This document shows positions 43,271 through 53,980 of a stretch of DNA of 64,000 nt, piece by piece; positions within the stretch are counted from its first letter, which is position 1, and every line of letters starts with the position of its first letter. The stretch comes from Neurospora tetraspora. Its lineage: Eukaryota; Ascomycota; Sordariomycetes; Sordariales; Sordariaceae. A model generated the notes under the pieces. It ran no database searches. It had not been told where the DNA came from and worked only from the letters and a program-made list of their open reading frames with translations. Position numbers and translations under genes: made by a program. The DNA is taken from NCBI RefSeq assembly GCF_033439725.1, contig NW_026944391.1, positions 558,001 through 622,000 of the forward strand, in the 5' to 3' direction.

Positions 43271-46200
43271 CTATTTACCCTCCTCCGTAGCCCCCCCTTC
43301 CCCCACCGTAGTCTTAGGAACCAAAGCCCACCACGCACCACACGAACACTTCCTCTGCTGCGCCATGACAAACGTGAACCCGGCCCTATAATGATTACCA
43401 GGGAAGTCCTCCATGACCGCCGTGCACCGGACGCACCTCCGCCACTGATTGCTAGGGTTCTCGGTAGTGCCGGCGTTGTTGTTCCCTCCTCCTCCTCCTC
43501 CTCCTCCGCCATTGGTGGCATTCGCACCTACAGCAGCGGCGGCATTGTTCCCAGCTACCTTTGCGTTCCCACCGCTACCACCGCTACCGCCACCGCCGCC
43601 AGCTGGGGTGGAAATCCCTTTGAGGTTCGGGGTAGAAGATCCGGCGCCGAGCTCGATCTTGATGGAAATCCCGCCGCCTGTTCCGAGAGTAGTGTTTTGA
43701 TTGGGTGTTTGGCCTTCAAGTCCAGCGGCAGCACCGACACCACCACCTCGTTTCACGTCATCTTCACCAGCAGCACCAGCAGCACCACTGCCTCCGCCAC
43801 GGGTATTATCCTCTGACGAAGTAGGGAAAGTAATCTCCCGCCTTGTAAACACATCAATATACCTACGCCTAGCCTTCCTAGCCGCCAAGATCCTCGGGTT
43901 CTCCTCGACATCGAGCACCTCGTAGTTGGCAAAATACAACTTGGCCGGATCGACATGGCTCTTGAACACGGGCAGGGTCTGGGTGAAGAACTTGAGGAGG
44001 ACCTCGCGGAAGCAAGGCGGGGGGTTAGCGCCCAGGAGCATGTCAAGTTCGCAGTGGGCCTGGGCTTTCTTGACGAACTGGTCTTCGGCGTTTTGAGGTT
44101 GTTGGTTCTTGTTTTGTTGTGGGGATGGATGCTGTTGTTGTTGCGCTTGGTTATTAGCAGAAGATTGGCGCCGGGAGAGGCTCGCTTGGTAGGCTGTGCG
44201 CACGTCCTGGGCGAAACCCTGCAGGATCTTTTCGAATTCTTGGACTTTGATCAGACACGAGCTGGTGGCGTGTTGCATCTTCCGGTAGGCGAAGTAGAGG
44301 CTGTCGGGAAGGGCTTTGCCGCCGCCGCCGCCGCTACCGTCGTTGTTCTCGGTCTTGAGATGGTTGGCTTCCCAGTAGCGAATCGCGCGGTTGCTCATTC
44401 CCTCTAGGTGGGCTAGTCTGCGGCACGCGGCGGTGATGAAGCCACGGGCCGAGGAACAGCAGAGGAGATGGAGGGAGACATCGCCGCGAGACTGGAGAAA
44501 GTTGGCCAGGTCGGGGAACCGCTTTTGCTCGTTCAGTATGCTCATGAAGGCCGGGTCATCGGCGAGGTCGAAGAGGCAATCGACCATCCACGCCATCAGA
44601 GTAGCCGCCCATGTGACGCAGCCGGCCAAGACCTCGACGACCTCTGACTCGTCCAGTGGACTGATCCCGAGGCTCTTGGGAGCGTTAAGCGAAAGGCTCA
44701 CGAGAACGATGAAGTTCCGCATCTGGAGTATGAGGAAAGATAGCTTTCCTTCAAAAGGCCGGGGCCGGAACTCGCCACGGAAGCCCATGTGGTTGAGGAT
44801 GCTGAGAGATATTTGGAAGAGGGTGTTTCGAACCAATGAGTCATAATGGGCCTCGTCGGAAAAGTCAAAATTCAGCTTGAGCAGGTTGACTAAATCTCTG
44901 ACCCAAGAAGCCGCAAATTCTATTCACACGTATCAGTATATGGTTGTTTGAGTCGAGAAACTCGAGGGATGGTCTTACGTGGATTCTCCCTGAAGAGATG
45001 GGCCAGCGCCAGGATATCATCAAAGTTTACTTGTGTAGCGACGGCCGAGGATAAAGCAAGAGTCAGGGCTGCCATGACGGCGCTTTGCCGGGCTATTGGG
45101 TTTTAGTAAAGAACATTCAACTCGAGGTCAAAGGTCAAAACCCACCGCCTTGTAACGCAGTACTGGCACCAGTTAAAGTGTATCGCATGCTGTTCCATTT
45201 TATATCCCAGTCTTCGGATATTTGCACATAAGAGCAGTTAGTGGGCGAAAAGGCAACCTGGAGACCTGGTGAAAGAGGAGTGGTTAGCGGTGTGGGACGA
45301 GTGTTCAAGGACGGTAAAGAGGCTTACATGGTGTATCGTTGGCGTATTGGAACCCTACGTCATGCGGGCTGAGGACACGGTGAACATTATTCTCGTTGAA
45401 CAGCTCCATCATAGTAACCCTATCGCGATACTGGATGGTGCCATCGCTGAAGGCAAAGCATACCACCTTGCCTAGATACATGAGCTGAACAGAAACCACG
45501 ATTTTCGGTATCACAACCGAGTCCAGTTTACGTAGGCGGGTCATGGGCTGTATGTAAGGTTAGCGGCTTATAGCGTGATGGTGTAGTGGTTCAAGAAGCC
45601 TTACATTGGGATTTGTCGTACTGTTTCCGGTGTTCAGTTGGGCAAAGGCCGGGTGTAAAGTCTGTGGCTGCTCGCTCACGACTTCCCACCTATCGATCAC
45701 ACTAGTAGGTTCTTGGTCGTACAGAGAAGCGCCTTCAGCTGGCAAGTGAGAGCGTACCGTGAGAACAACTGGGTTATAATGTGCCTGTAGGTTCTTGTCT
45801 TTGGGAATAGATGGGAGGAATTCGATATGGGACAACTGAGACATGGATTCATCCAGCACTGGATCTTTCGAATCGTGCTGGAGCCAGGGTGCAACCGCCA
45901 CATGTTGTTCTAGGATAGATGCTGTTATACTTTGTGGATGTGCCTGCTTCTCGGAAGGCTTGTCAGTTCCCCATGAGATCATGGCTCTGACAATGCGCAA
46001 TTGCTTGGAGGCTGTAGCAAGGGCGATCAAGAGAGTATTCCTGTCGTTGCAAAGAGCGGCATGGGTAATTAGATCGTCCGAGGAAGTGATGCTTTCTAGC
46101 TCAATAGCAGTCTCCTCGAGGCGAGCGTTGTTGTTCTGGAACATCAATCTGAGAAGACCGTTTGTGGTGATGGAGACCAAGGCACTTTTGTTATGATTAG

Positions 46201-46912
46201 GATGGTTAGGGCCCGTAGTCTTTGTGTACGAATTCTCGTACTTGTACAGCCCATCGCCCAGGGCTTTAGCATCTTCGGACTGCACCCATACTGCAGGCCC
46301 GTACATGACGCCAAACTGTCTTGGGTTGAGCAAAGGGAGCCAGTAACAACCGACAACGGCATGAAGGTCGTCGACAGGGTCGGCATCCCACTTGCGGGTT
46401 ATGAAGGGGCGGTTTAGCAGGATGGTGAGGCTGAGAATGGTGATGCGGCCGACAGCGTCAACGACGGCGAGCTCGGGAGTCTGGGTGGTGGACCAGGCCA
46501 GATGAACAATAGGACCAGCCGTAGTATGCATAGGGATAATGGCAGTACTATAAAGGTATGGTTCGCTCAACTCCCAGCCGGCATCCTCTGGACGGCACCT
46601 CAGGAAGCGAAACTCGACCGAGCGGCCATCCTTGGTGATGGAGGCAATGGTACCCTGTCGTGACCATGCGATGGCCTGATGGCAACCATGGGTTCTCAGA
46701 TCATCCAGCCGTTGGCGTAGGTGCTTGGACGGCATCGGCCTCGAGGCAGACAGGCCATCCAAGGCGGTGTCCACCATGACAGAATCGCCAAAGAGATCAA
46801 CATCAACATCGTCGAGGTTCATGGCCGTATCCATGGCGTTCATCTGATCATGGTGTTGGGCGTCGATGGAGCCTCCATCCAGGAGCTGGATGGGTATGTC
46901 GTGGCCGATCAT
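43271..46912 (-). CDS. med16: Mediator complex subunit 16 (Sin4)
   Basis: Med16/Sin4 is a Mediator tail subunit that relays activator and repressor signals to RNA polymerase II. Five exons (46912-45605, 45547-45328, 45265-45146, 45092-44979, 44919-43271) encode 1136 residues with all phases consistent. The N-terminal 450 residues form the WD40-like propeller (AIAWSRQGTIASI, IVHLAWSTT); the helical middle includes LLCCSSARGFITAACRRL. The C-terminus carries the family's Cys-rich finger (CVRCTAVMEDFPG then RKCSCGAWWALVP). Just before that finger are Gly/Asn/Ala low-complexity insertions (genomic about 43450-43800), absent from typical orthologues. It is divergent from the sirtuin gene. The first exon starts at the ATG at 46912. 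Confidence 0.9.
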
Positions 46913-48813
46913 TGCTGTGAGCTTTCCAGGCTTGGGGGCTTATGTACCCCGGGAGTCTCTTGACTCTCTTGACTCGCCAAGCTTGCCGTGGTCACCGTGG
47001 ACCATACCCTCGCGCCAAATCCGATGTCCAACAGTAAAAGACTTGTGTGCTAAGAGGCAGACGGTGATGCAAAGTCGTACGAGTTGGGACGTCTCCAAGA
47101 ATGAGAGGCGGCGATGAGGATGAGAAGCGCCGTATAGAATTATGGATAAATGGCCGTTTATATACTGTAGTCTAGTCGTGCCGACGCAATTCCGACCGGG
47201 TCGGGTTTTGAAAACCCGAGACTGCAGATGAAAAGAGACTTGGTGCTGGTCGAGAACTTCAAGTTGAGGTGGATGGCGTTTGTATGTGCAGTTTGCAGGA
47301 ACTGTGACAACAGCTGGCCAACGGATGCTGTACAAGTATAGGTATGTAGCAAACGATATCTGTGATCCCCTGAATGCCCAAAAAATCTTTGATTTTCTGA
47401 ACGAGACGAAATGTAATTGAACTATCCAAAATGGGACGGACTTGGCCTTAACACAGTTGAGGTCGTTGAGAGAAACTGAGGTTAGAAGCTTAGAGGTAAC
47501 AGAAACAAAGCTGCAGTGTCGTTGCCGAACGAAGCTCTCCAGTCATTTCGGTGATCGCGACAGCTCGCGACAAGTACGATGCAGTCACATTACAGTATAC
47601 ACTGTAACGCCTCGCAAGGCCTGCCGTTCGTTAACATGGACAAGCTCTCTCTAGCCACGTGTGGCTTGCGCTCTCGGGCTTCGCAGCCCGTCTGAGGGCT
47701 GTCTCCAGGAGTTGTTAAGGTAAGGTAAGGTAGCGTGGTCCCTGGATCCGTGGTCCGTGGGGCGGGAGGGCGGCACTAAGAGCTGCAGGTGGGTCCGCCC
47801 CGTTGATTGTGTTTCCCGGCAACCGTGCAGTGAGCCAGTGACAAGAACTTCGTTCCTTTGTTGTTGTGTGGAGCCGCCTTGTTCTCTTCGCCTGAAGTCT
47901 CACCAAAGTAAGAAGTCTTGCAGTCGATGGTTGAATACTTTCTTCCTATGCATTATCTTGCACCTTCTTGGGCCAAGTGTGAAATTGCAATGGAAGCCCA
48001 AACACGATGTTCTTTAGTGACCAATGTAGAAGGTACTTTGTCTATAACATGAGGTACCTTGCATGTTGGTTGGGTTGGCTTTGGAGTCTCCCATGTCCAA
48101 ACAGATCTCCTATTATACTTTCCTCAATCCCGCCATGCCTTGTCTGCTGCGATCAACCAAAATAAACCAGATTTCTGTGCTCGCGGTGGAGATGGACCAT
48201 GTACCTATCTGGCAATGGAAGTGAAGCATTCTTCAATAATACTTTGTGAAAGTCGTCGTTACCCAACCAACAGCTGTTGATGTCTTTGTCTCTCGCACAT
48301 TCTCTGAATGAATAAGGCTGGATTCCAGCTCTGTTGCCAACCTGTCCCAGAGTCCCAGTTTCACTCAGTGTCCAATCGTGTTGCACGCTAGAATCTCCTT
48401 GCGCACATGCAAGCCTGCCCGCAATCTGTAATCGTACTTTTCCCATCTGCCCGTTCCTCGCGCTTGGGCTGCTCCGATGACCTACCGTCTGCATAGAACA
48501 TCCATTCACCAACAGCAGCCAAGGACTTTTAGTGTGCAGGTGGATACTTGCGCAAACCGCGACCTTCGCAGGAACTCACCATTGAACCTTCTTTCTCTAA
48601 GGAAGGTGTCTGTCTGCCACTGCAGCCGGCACAAGTGCGACTTCTTATTCTTAACAACCATTCCGGGGCTCTTTCCCAAGTTGCAGGACCTCAACTTGAA
48701 CTCACCCTTTACGACATACGACAACGACTTTACCAAGCCGCCCAGCTGGCTCTCCTTTGTCCTCCCCAATTCGGCCATGACATAGCATCGCGAACAGCAA
48801 ACCTAAACTAGTC
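46913..48813. promoter_or_regulatory. divergent region med16/sirtuin
   Basis: A 1.9-kb spacer between head-to-head genes, containing both promoters and leaders. A short GGTAA tandem run occurs near 47718-47732, and a small hairpin (GGGCTTCGCAGCCC) near 47678-47691. No gene was recognised. Confidence 0.45.
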
Positions 48814-50937
48814 ATGCTCAGACACTGCAGGGCAGCTGGAGAACAAGTAGCAGCAATTGAGCCTGCAGCGGGACACGCGCATAAAAAGGCAGCAGCTATG
48901 GACTGCCTGCGACCGAAACCGTCCGACTCCGACTCGTCTGGCTCTCTTCCCTCCTCTCCGCTCTCAGTTCTCTCTCAGTCGCCTTCCCTACCTCCCACGC
49001 CTTTGCTGCTCGATGCCTCGAACCGCTATCCCTCTCCTAGTTCCAGTTCGATACCCTCTGGCAGCGCTTCCCCCATGAAGGCGCCCGATTCAGATTCGGC
49101 CCAGGAAATCCAGGTCCGCACAGATGGTCCTCCTCCGATGAAGCGGCGGCGCACCGCCGCACCGCCAAGGCCCCGTACGACAGACCGTATCGACCTTGAA
49201 AATCGAGTGGAAGAGGCCGATGAGAACCTCGACAGGTTATTGACGGCTCTGCGGAGGAAAAAAAAGATTGTCGTCATTGCCGGTGCTGGCATATCCGTCT
49301 CGGCTGGGAGTATGTCGACCCTTACCCCTTTTTTCAACTTTCCCTTACCTCTTACAGCCCATGACGCGCCATTTTCCTCGAAAACCTTGCTGACGCGCTT
49401 TTTAGTTCCCGATTTCCGCTCGTCAACCGGCCTCTTCGCGACGCTACGCGGTCAGCACAAGCTAAAGGCGTCCGGAAAACACCTTTTCGACGCGTCTGTG
49501 TACAAGCACGATGACTCTACCGAGTCCTTCCACACCATGGTGCGCGAACTGGCGCAATTGACGTCACAAGCGAAGCCCACACCATTTCACCACATGCTAG
49601 CCTCCATGGCTGAGGAGGGACGACTACTACGACTCTACACTCAAAACATAGATACGCTAGACACCCAGATGCCGCCGTTAGCCACCAACGTACCTCTGAA
49701 CGCCAAGGGTCCATGGCCGGTTACCGTCCAACTGCACGGTGGGTTGGAAAAGATGGTCTGCACAAAGTGCAGCCACCTGGAGCCCTTCAACGCCGAGCTT
49801 TTCGAAGGCTCTGAAGCTCCTCTTTGCGCAAAGTGCAAGGAACAGGATGAGGTACGGACGACATTTGCCGGAAAACGGAGTCACGGTATTGGCAGGCTGC
49901 GGCCCAGAATTGTCTTGTACAACGAGTACAACCCCGATGAAGAGGCTATCGGAAACGTCTCAAAGGCAGACTTGAAGAGGGTTCCCGACGCAGTTATCGT
50001 CGTCGGCACAACTCTCAAGATTCCTGGCGTTCGAAGGCTCGTCAAGGAGATGTGCCAGCTGACCAGGAGCAGGCGGGATGGTATTACAGCCTGGATTAAC
50101 ATTGACCCAGAGCCTCAAGGAGCGGAATTCAAAGACTGCTGGGACTACGTCATCAAGGGGAAATGCAACGATGTAGCTGAGCTGGTGAATCTACCAAGGT
50201 GGGATCAGCAGGATATAGGAGATCCTACGACATGGCTGGTGGATGAGAAGAAGGAAAAGAGGTTGGAGGTCACGCTTAGCAAGAGCAGGATTGACGTACT
50301 GCTTCAGCGCAAGCGCAAGTCTCCTTTGTCAGACGACGAGGACGAAAAGCCGCTCGCGAAGGTGCTGGCACAAAAACAAGGCGGGATCCCGACACCAAGC
50401 GCGAGCCCCAAGCCTCGTGCCACGCTTCCTGCGCGGAAACCAACGACCAAGACCACAGCGAAGCAGAGCATTCTTACCTTTGGCAAAACCACTTCCTCCA
50501 AGGAGACGACCCCTGCCAGCACCGCGATTATTACTGGGCGCAAACCTTTGCCTGGCTCTGCTCCTCAGCGCAAGTCGCGGCAGACGAAGAAGAAGGAGGT
50601 TGTTAAACCCCAGAACGCTATCAACCGGACGTTTAAGGCCACAAAGGCCGTGGCCGCTCCTGGGAAGGAAAACGCGAAGCAGATTCCTTTTGACCCGGAT
50701 ACTTCTTCGGATCTGTCCTCGCCGCCTCGCGATTTTGACAAGGACGTGCCCACGGTGCTTCCGTCCCTGCGGCCAACGGCGGTGAAGGTTCCTCGCCCAA
50801 CCATGACGACGAGAAGCAGGTCTAGGACACCCAGTGTCGGCTCAAGCCAGTCGGGAGCACCGGGCTTGGGGCGGGAGATCACACTTGCTATCTCGCCCAA
50901 GTCGAAGCCTCGGGGTATAGGGCATCTAATTGACTAA
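48814..50937 (+). CDS. NAD-dependent protein deacetylase, Hst3/Hst4-like sirtuin
   Basis: Nuclear sirtuin that removes acetyl groups from histones using NAD+. Hst3/Hst4-type enzymes act on H3K56ac in replication and genome stability. Exons 48814-49309 and 49406-50937 encode 675 residues; an alternative ATG at 48898 would give 647. After a Ser/Pro-rich N-terminus, the core has the NAD loop GAGISVSAG|IPDFRSSTGLF (split by the intron), TQNIDTLD and catalytic His276 in VQLHGG. A zinc site follows at Cys284, Cys287, Cys306 and Cys309, then GTTLKIPG. The divergent active-site and zinc spacing fit class Ib Hst3/4 rather than Sir2. The 250-residue C-terminal tail is basic and disordered and includes a PIP-box-like KQSILTFG at 518-525. 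The exact subclass is inferred. Confidence 0.88.
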   Translation: MLRHCRAAGEQVAAIEPAAGHAHKKAAAMDCLRPKPSDSDSSGSLPSSPLSVLSQSPSLPPTPLLLDASNRYPSPSSSSIPSGSASPMKAPDSDSAQEIQVRTDGPPPMKRRRTAAPPRPRTTDRIDLENRVEEADENLDRLLTALRRKKKIVVIAGAGISVSAGSMSTLTPFFNFPLPLTAHDAPFSSKTLLTRFLVPDFRSSTGLFATLRGQHKLKASGKHLFDASVYKHDDSTESFHTMVRELAQLTSQAKPTPFHHMLASMAEEGRLLRLYTQNIDTLDTQMPPLATNVPLNAKGPWPVTVQLHGGLEKMVCTKCSHLEPFNAELFEGSEAPLCAKCKEQDEVRTTFAGKRSHGIGRLRPRIVLYNEYNPDEEAIGNVSKADLKRVPDAVIVVGTTLKIPGVRRLVKEMCQLTRSRRDGITAWINIDPEPQGAEFKDCWDYVIKGKCNDVAELVNLPRWDQQDIGDPTTWLVDEKKEKRLEVTLSKSRIDVLLQRKRKSPLSDDEDEKPLAKVLAQKQGGIPTPSASPKPRATLPARKPTTKTTAKQSILTFGKTTSSKETTPASTAIITGRKPLPGSAPQRKSRQTKKKEVVKPQNAINRTFKATKAVAAPGKENAKQIPFDPDTSSDLSSPPRDFDKDVPTVLPSLRPTAVKVPRPTMTTRSRSRTPSVGSSQSGAPGLGREITLAISPKSKPRGIGHLID
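49310..49405 (+). other. in-frame, stop-free 96-nt sirtuin intron
   Basis: The donor is GGGA|GTATGT and the acceptor TTTTTAG|TTCCC. Splicing restores the invariant Gly-Ile-Pro-Asp-Phe. Retention would insert 32 residues into the NAD-binding loop without a stop. Confidence 0.85.
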
Positions 50938-51781
50938 GGCTTGGATCAAGCGGATAGTGCGCGGAGGGGATATGGTTGCTTTGGGGTTATAGAAGGCTAG
51001 AAGGGGCGAGAGGGCTGGGCAGTCTTGACACCAAAACAAAATATGGGCCGTTTGGGGCACATGGTTTCACGGGAGTTGGAGCCAACTTTTATCAGGTAAA
51101 AATTATATTGGCGTTTTTTACGTTCCTAAATATCCGCTCTAGTCGTCGGTGTAGATAAAGCGACGGACAGGATCATGGACAGCGGATGGCCGGTTTGGTT
51201 GGGTGGTTGATTGTGGATGGGCTTCGTCTTCTATTCTTTTTCTCTTCCTCTCTTCCTCTCTTCATCTCTCCTGAGAAATATACGCGAGGAGCATGGATCG
51301 AGCGTCAAGGTCGCGTCATATGATACGCGTCGTACGCTGCTAGAAATACACATGAGAAACAAAATTTTTATAACTTGGGTTTCGCCCTATATGATATTTT
51401 CGTGCGCTGATTGTGTCTGTGTGCGAACCCATCTTTGGTAGGAAGAAGGGCAGCGATGGGTCAAACGAGGGTTGCCTAGATCTCATGCTCAGCTATATTG
51501 TTGGTAGGTATTTCTAGCTAAACTATGAGAGGCCAATCACACGAAATGCAAAGGAGAAAATAAACCATGAGCAGCAGCAAAATATTGGTGTCTGGACGTT
51601 CGGTTGGTAAATGTGTAAACTCGGCCAATGCCCATTATTCACCAGCATACATGATGCCTCCCTACCTCCCATCTTGCTCACATCACCAAACCAAGTTGTA
51701 TACCAAACATATAAGTCCTCAATCAGACCTCGATAAGCATATACGACTATAGATGGTGGAAAACTCGGGATCCCGTCCGCT
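50938..51781. other. gene-free, 3' of sirtuin gene
   Basis: Holds the sirtuin 3' UTR, and then AT-richer sequence leading to the first hairpin repeat. A CTCTTCCT run lies at about 51240-51270. No gene was recognised. Confidence 0.45.
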
Positions 51782-51970
51782 CTCCCATAGATAAGCCACC
51801 AATCGGTGGCTTGTCTATGGGAGTCATTTTTTGTAGTTTTTAACAGGGGTTTGGATGACTCAGCCAAAAACGCCGCCGCCGTTTGTAGAACCGTTTTCCA
51901 TTGCCTTCGCCATCGAGTGCACCGTTCCACTTCCGTCAAGCCCAGCTGAGTGGGCTAGGCATACACTACA
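51782..51970 (+). repeat. dispersed hairpin-bearing repeat, copy A
   Basis: About 190 bp sharing clear similarity with copy B (61244-61406) in the same orientation. It begins with a 42-nt hairpin whose 19-bp stem is broken by one T-G position (arm CTCCCATAGATAAGCCACC) around a 4-nt loop. A T-rich run, the shared block CAGGGGTTTGG...CAAAAACGCCGCC and a second small hairpin (AGCCCA...TGGGCT) follow. Shared ends read GGGCTAGGCATACA. No protein is encoded. It could be a MITE-like element or a structured RNA; I cannot tell which. Confidence 0.75.
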
Positions 51971-52311
51971 CAAGGTACTTACCCCTGCCATTTACCCCTG
52001 ACACCTACTCTATATACTTAGTACTTCTAACTGGGAGGTGTGGTTGGCTTTTGGGAGGCGTGGTTGGCTTTTGGGAGGTTCTTCCTTGCTGAACTGCTCC
52101 ATGTACACTGAGTCTGCCTTCCTGGCCTCCTTGAGTCGCTGGGGCTTCAAGGCCTTCTTATGCCAAAGGGAATCGGTACGTACTTGAGGTACGTATCAAG
52201 CCTTGTCGCCTGAGGCTTCAAGGCATCTATCTAGCAGTCTGCATACATGTGGATCTTCCTGAATGCCTTCATCCATTCTTCATCTTCCTTCTGGTGCTGT
52301 CTGTTACGATC
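51971..52311. other. short tandem repeats between hairpin repeat and LTR
   Basis: Contains 2.5 copies of a 21-nt unit (GTGGTTGGCTTTTGGGAGG) at about 52034-52082. GCTTCAAGGC occurs twice near 52143 and 52210, with a small inverted repeat around GTACGTACTTGAGGTACGTA between them. There is no gene. Confidence 0.55.
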
Positions 52312-52602
52312 CAATCAGAAAACCCTTATGTAAGCTAGATGGATTAACCAATAAAATATAGCCCGAACCTAGGGTCCCGAAGTCCCGAGAATACGGGACT
52401 ACGGGACACCGCCCCACGGTCCCGGAGTCCCGAGATTACGGGACTACGGGACGAGTTCGAAGACCAGTATATAAGAGGGCCGCTTCCCGGCCCTTGTTAT
52501 TCTGGCTCTTCAGCAAGCAATAGCTTTTACAATCGACCAGTACCTTTTGGCTACTACTACCGTTGTTCTTATTCCCAGCGATATACTCCTGTGCTTGTAA
52601 CG
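52312..52602 (+). mobile_element. probable solo/degenerate LTR
   Basis: It begins TGTTACG and ends near CTTGTAACG, an imperfect version of the inverted ends of fungal Ty3/gypsy LTRs. It carries a promoter-like TATATAAG at 52468-52475. Just upstream are two direct copies of a 34-nt hairpin (52374-52407 and 52419-52452), each GTCCCGnAGTCCCG paired with CGGGACTACGGGAC. No primer-binding site or target-site duplication is evident, so ends are approximate. Confidence 0.45.
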
Positions 52603-52969
52603 GTTCGTCACACTGTCCTTCATCCGGGCGCCCTGCTTCTTGCTTGGTTGGCTGTGGTTGCTTCTGGGATGACTGGGATTGTTTCATGGTGTTTCATCAG
52701 CGTCTTCGGCGCTTCCATAGTTGGCTCGCTAGCCCGATGGTATCGAAAGGGGTTCGGGCAAGCAGTGCCAGTGGCCGAGGGTCCGGCCGAGGTGAGTGTT
52801 GCGGCCGGAGGCCACCGGGCATCTCGAGGCTAATGCCAGGCGTTGAGGCTCTGCTGAGCCTTGCGACCCTGACCCTGGACTGTGGGCGATGTCCGTGTGA
52901 CACCAAGCTTCTCAGGAGTACTGGATCTTTCCTTCTGGGAAAGAAGATGTGAATTATACTATCTTCTTG
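52603..52969. other. unassigned sequence between LTR and NLR fragment
   Basis: An ATG-less open frame (about 52591-52830) encodes a hydrophobic, Gly/Ala-rich stretch that I cannot assign. It is probably element-derived or intergenic. Confidence 0.35.
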
Positions 52970-53588
52970 AGGTCACTTAAAGCTATGTCTACAGTATTGC
53001 GACGCGATATATACGACTTAAGCGCACCGAGATTTCCGAGCGACAAGGTCCAAGAACCGAATCCGGACCCGCTAGCGACGGTGCGGTACTCGTGCGTCTA
53101 CTAGGTTGATCACTTGTGTGACTCGGTTTCTAGCACGAACACAAAACGGCATCTTTTATGGGATGAGGCTATCTATACATTCCTCAAGACGAAGTACCTT
53201 TACTGGCTCGAAGCTCTAAGTCTACTCCAAGCTATGTCTGAGAGCGTCAACACCATTAGACAGCTCGAGAGCCTACTAGTAAGTATGAGACTAACTGCGC
53301 ACCGGAAACTCGATCTAACTTAAAGATATATGGAGGCAATGATCAGTGGCAGTTAACAAAACTTGTTCGGGATGCTCACCTATTTATTCTATCTTATAGA
53401 TGGATAATTGAGCAAGCTCCACTTCAAGCTTATATATCAGCGCTCGTGTTTGCTCCGTCCAGCAGCTTAATAAAGAGCAATTTCAAAGCAGAAGAACCTG
53501 AATGGATTCGAACTAAGCCGGCTGTAGAATTGGATTAGAATGCATGCCTCCAGACCTTAGAAGGCCATAACCACGTCGTTGGCTCAGT
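52970..53588 (+). pseudogene. broken NACHT-WD40-type NLR (HET-E/HNWD-like) fragment
   Basis: Remnant of the region between the NACHT and WD40 domains of a fungal NLR, the proteins that trigger regulated cell death in non-self recognition. Frame 52985-53278 reads MSTVLRRDIYDLSAPRFPSD then VRYSCVY*VDHL and KTKYLYWLEALSLLQAMSES. A preserved 47-nt intron (53279-53325, GTAAGT...CTAAC...AAG) joins it to LTKLVRDAHLFILSYRW and FKAEEPEWIRTKPAVELD*NACLQTLEGH, the lead-in to the first WD40 repeat. Two conserved Trp codons have become TAG (53102-53104 and 53536-53538). Both ends are truncated: P-loop and NACHT are missing upstream, and the WD40 array stops after its first few residues at about 53588. Confidence 0.8.
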
Positions 53589-53980
53589 GTGAGGGGCCCA
53601 TGGGAAAGCTTTTTGAGGTTGCCATGAGACAGACCGTAGAACCCGTCTTTTGGACAAACAACCCATCCACGCGGAATTGCTTCTTCACTAAGCAAAGTGA
53701 AATTGGTTGCTATAGCAAGAGACGGGATTTGATTGATAACTGCGTGATATTGTCGTGGTCGTGTTATAACCAGGTTGCCGGGGCCAGCGCGAATAATATC
53801 GAATCTGATTTCTTCTTCTAGTAGCCTCTTTGGACTTACCATGATATCCAGATGCTGTACAGACTGGTCGCATTTGTAGAGCGCCCATTTGGTCGCAAGC
53901 ATCCTTTCAAATTTGGTGGTATCATTCGGGTCGATCATTATCCAGAGCTTCTTAGAGTATGCACGTGCCCGACTTTTCAC
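53513..53980 (-). pseudogene. JmjC-domain protein fragment
   Basis: A minus-strand frame encodes the C-terminal half of a JmjC (Fe(II)/2-oxoglutarate dioxygenase) domain. It reads KKLWIMIDPNDTTKFERML, CDQSVQHLDIMVSPKRLLEE, then GPGNLVITRPRQYHAVIN, where His in QYHAVIN fits the distal iron ligand. The first HxD/E iron motif and all upstream parts are absent, so the fragment cannot be active. It faces the NLR fragment head-on; true JmjC similarity ends near 53590-53600, where NLR similarity on the other strand begins. Such JmjC copies occur repeatedly in fungal accessory regions. Confidence 0.7.
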
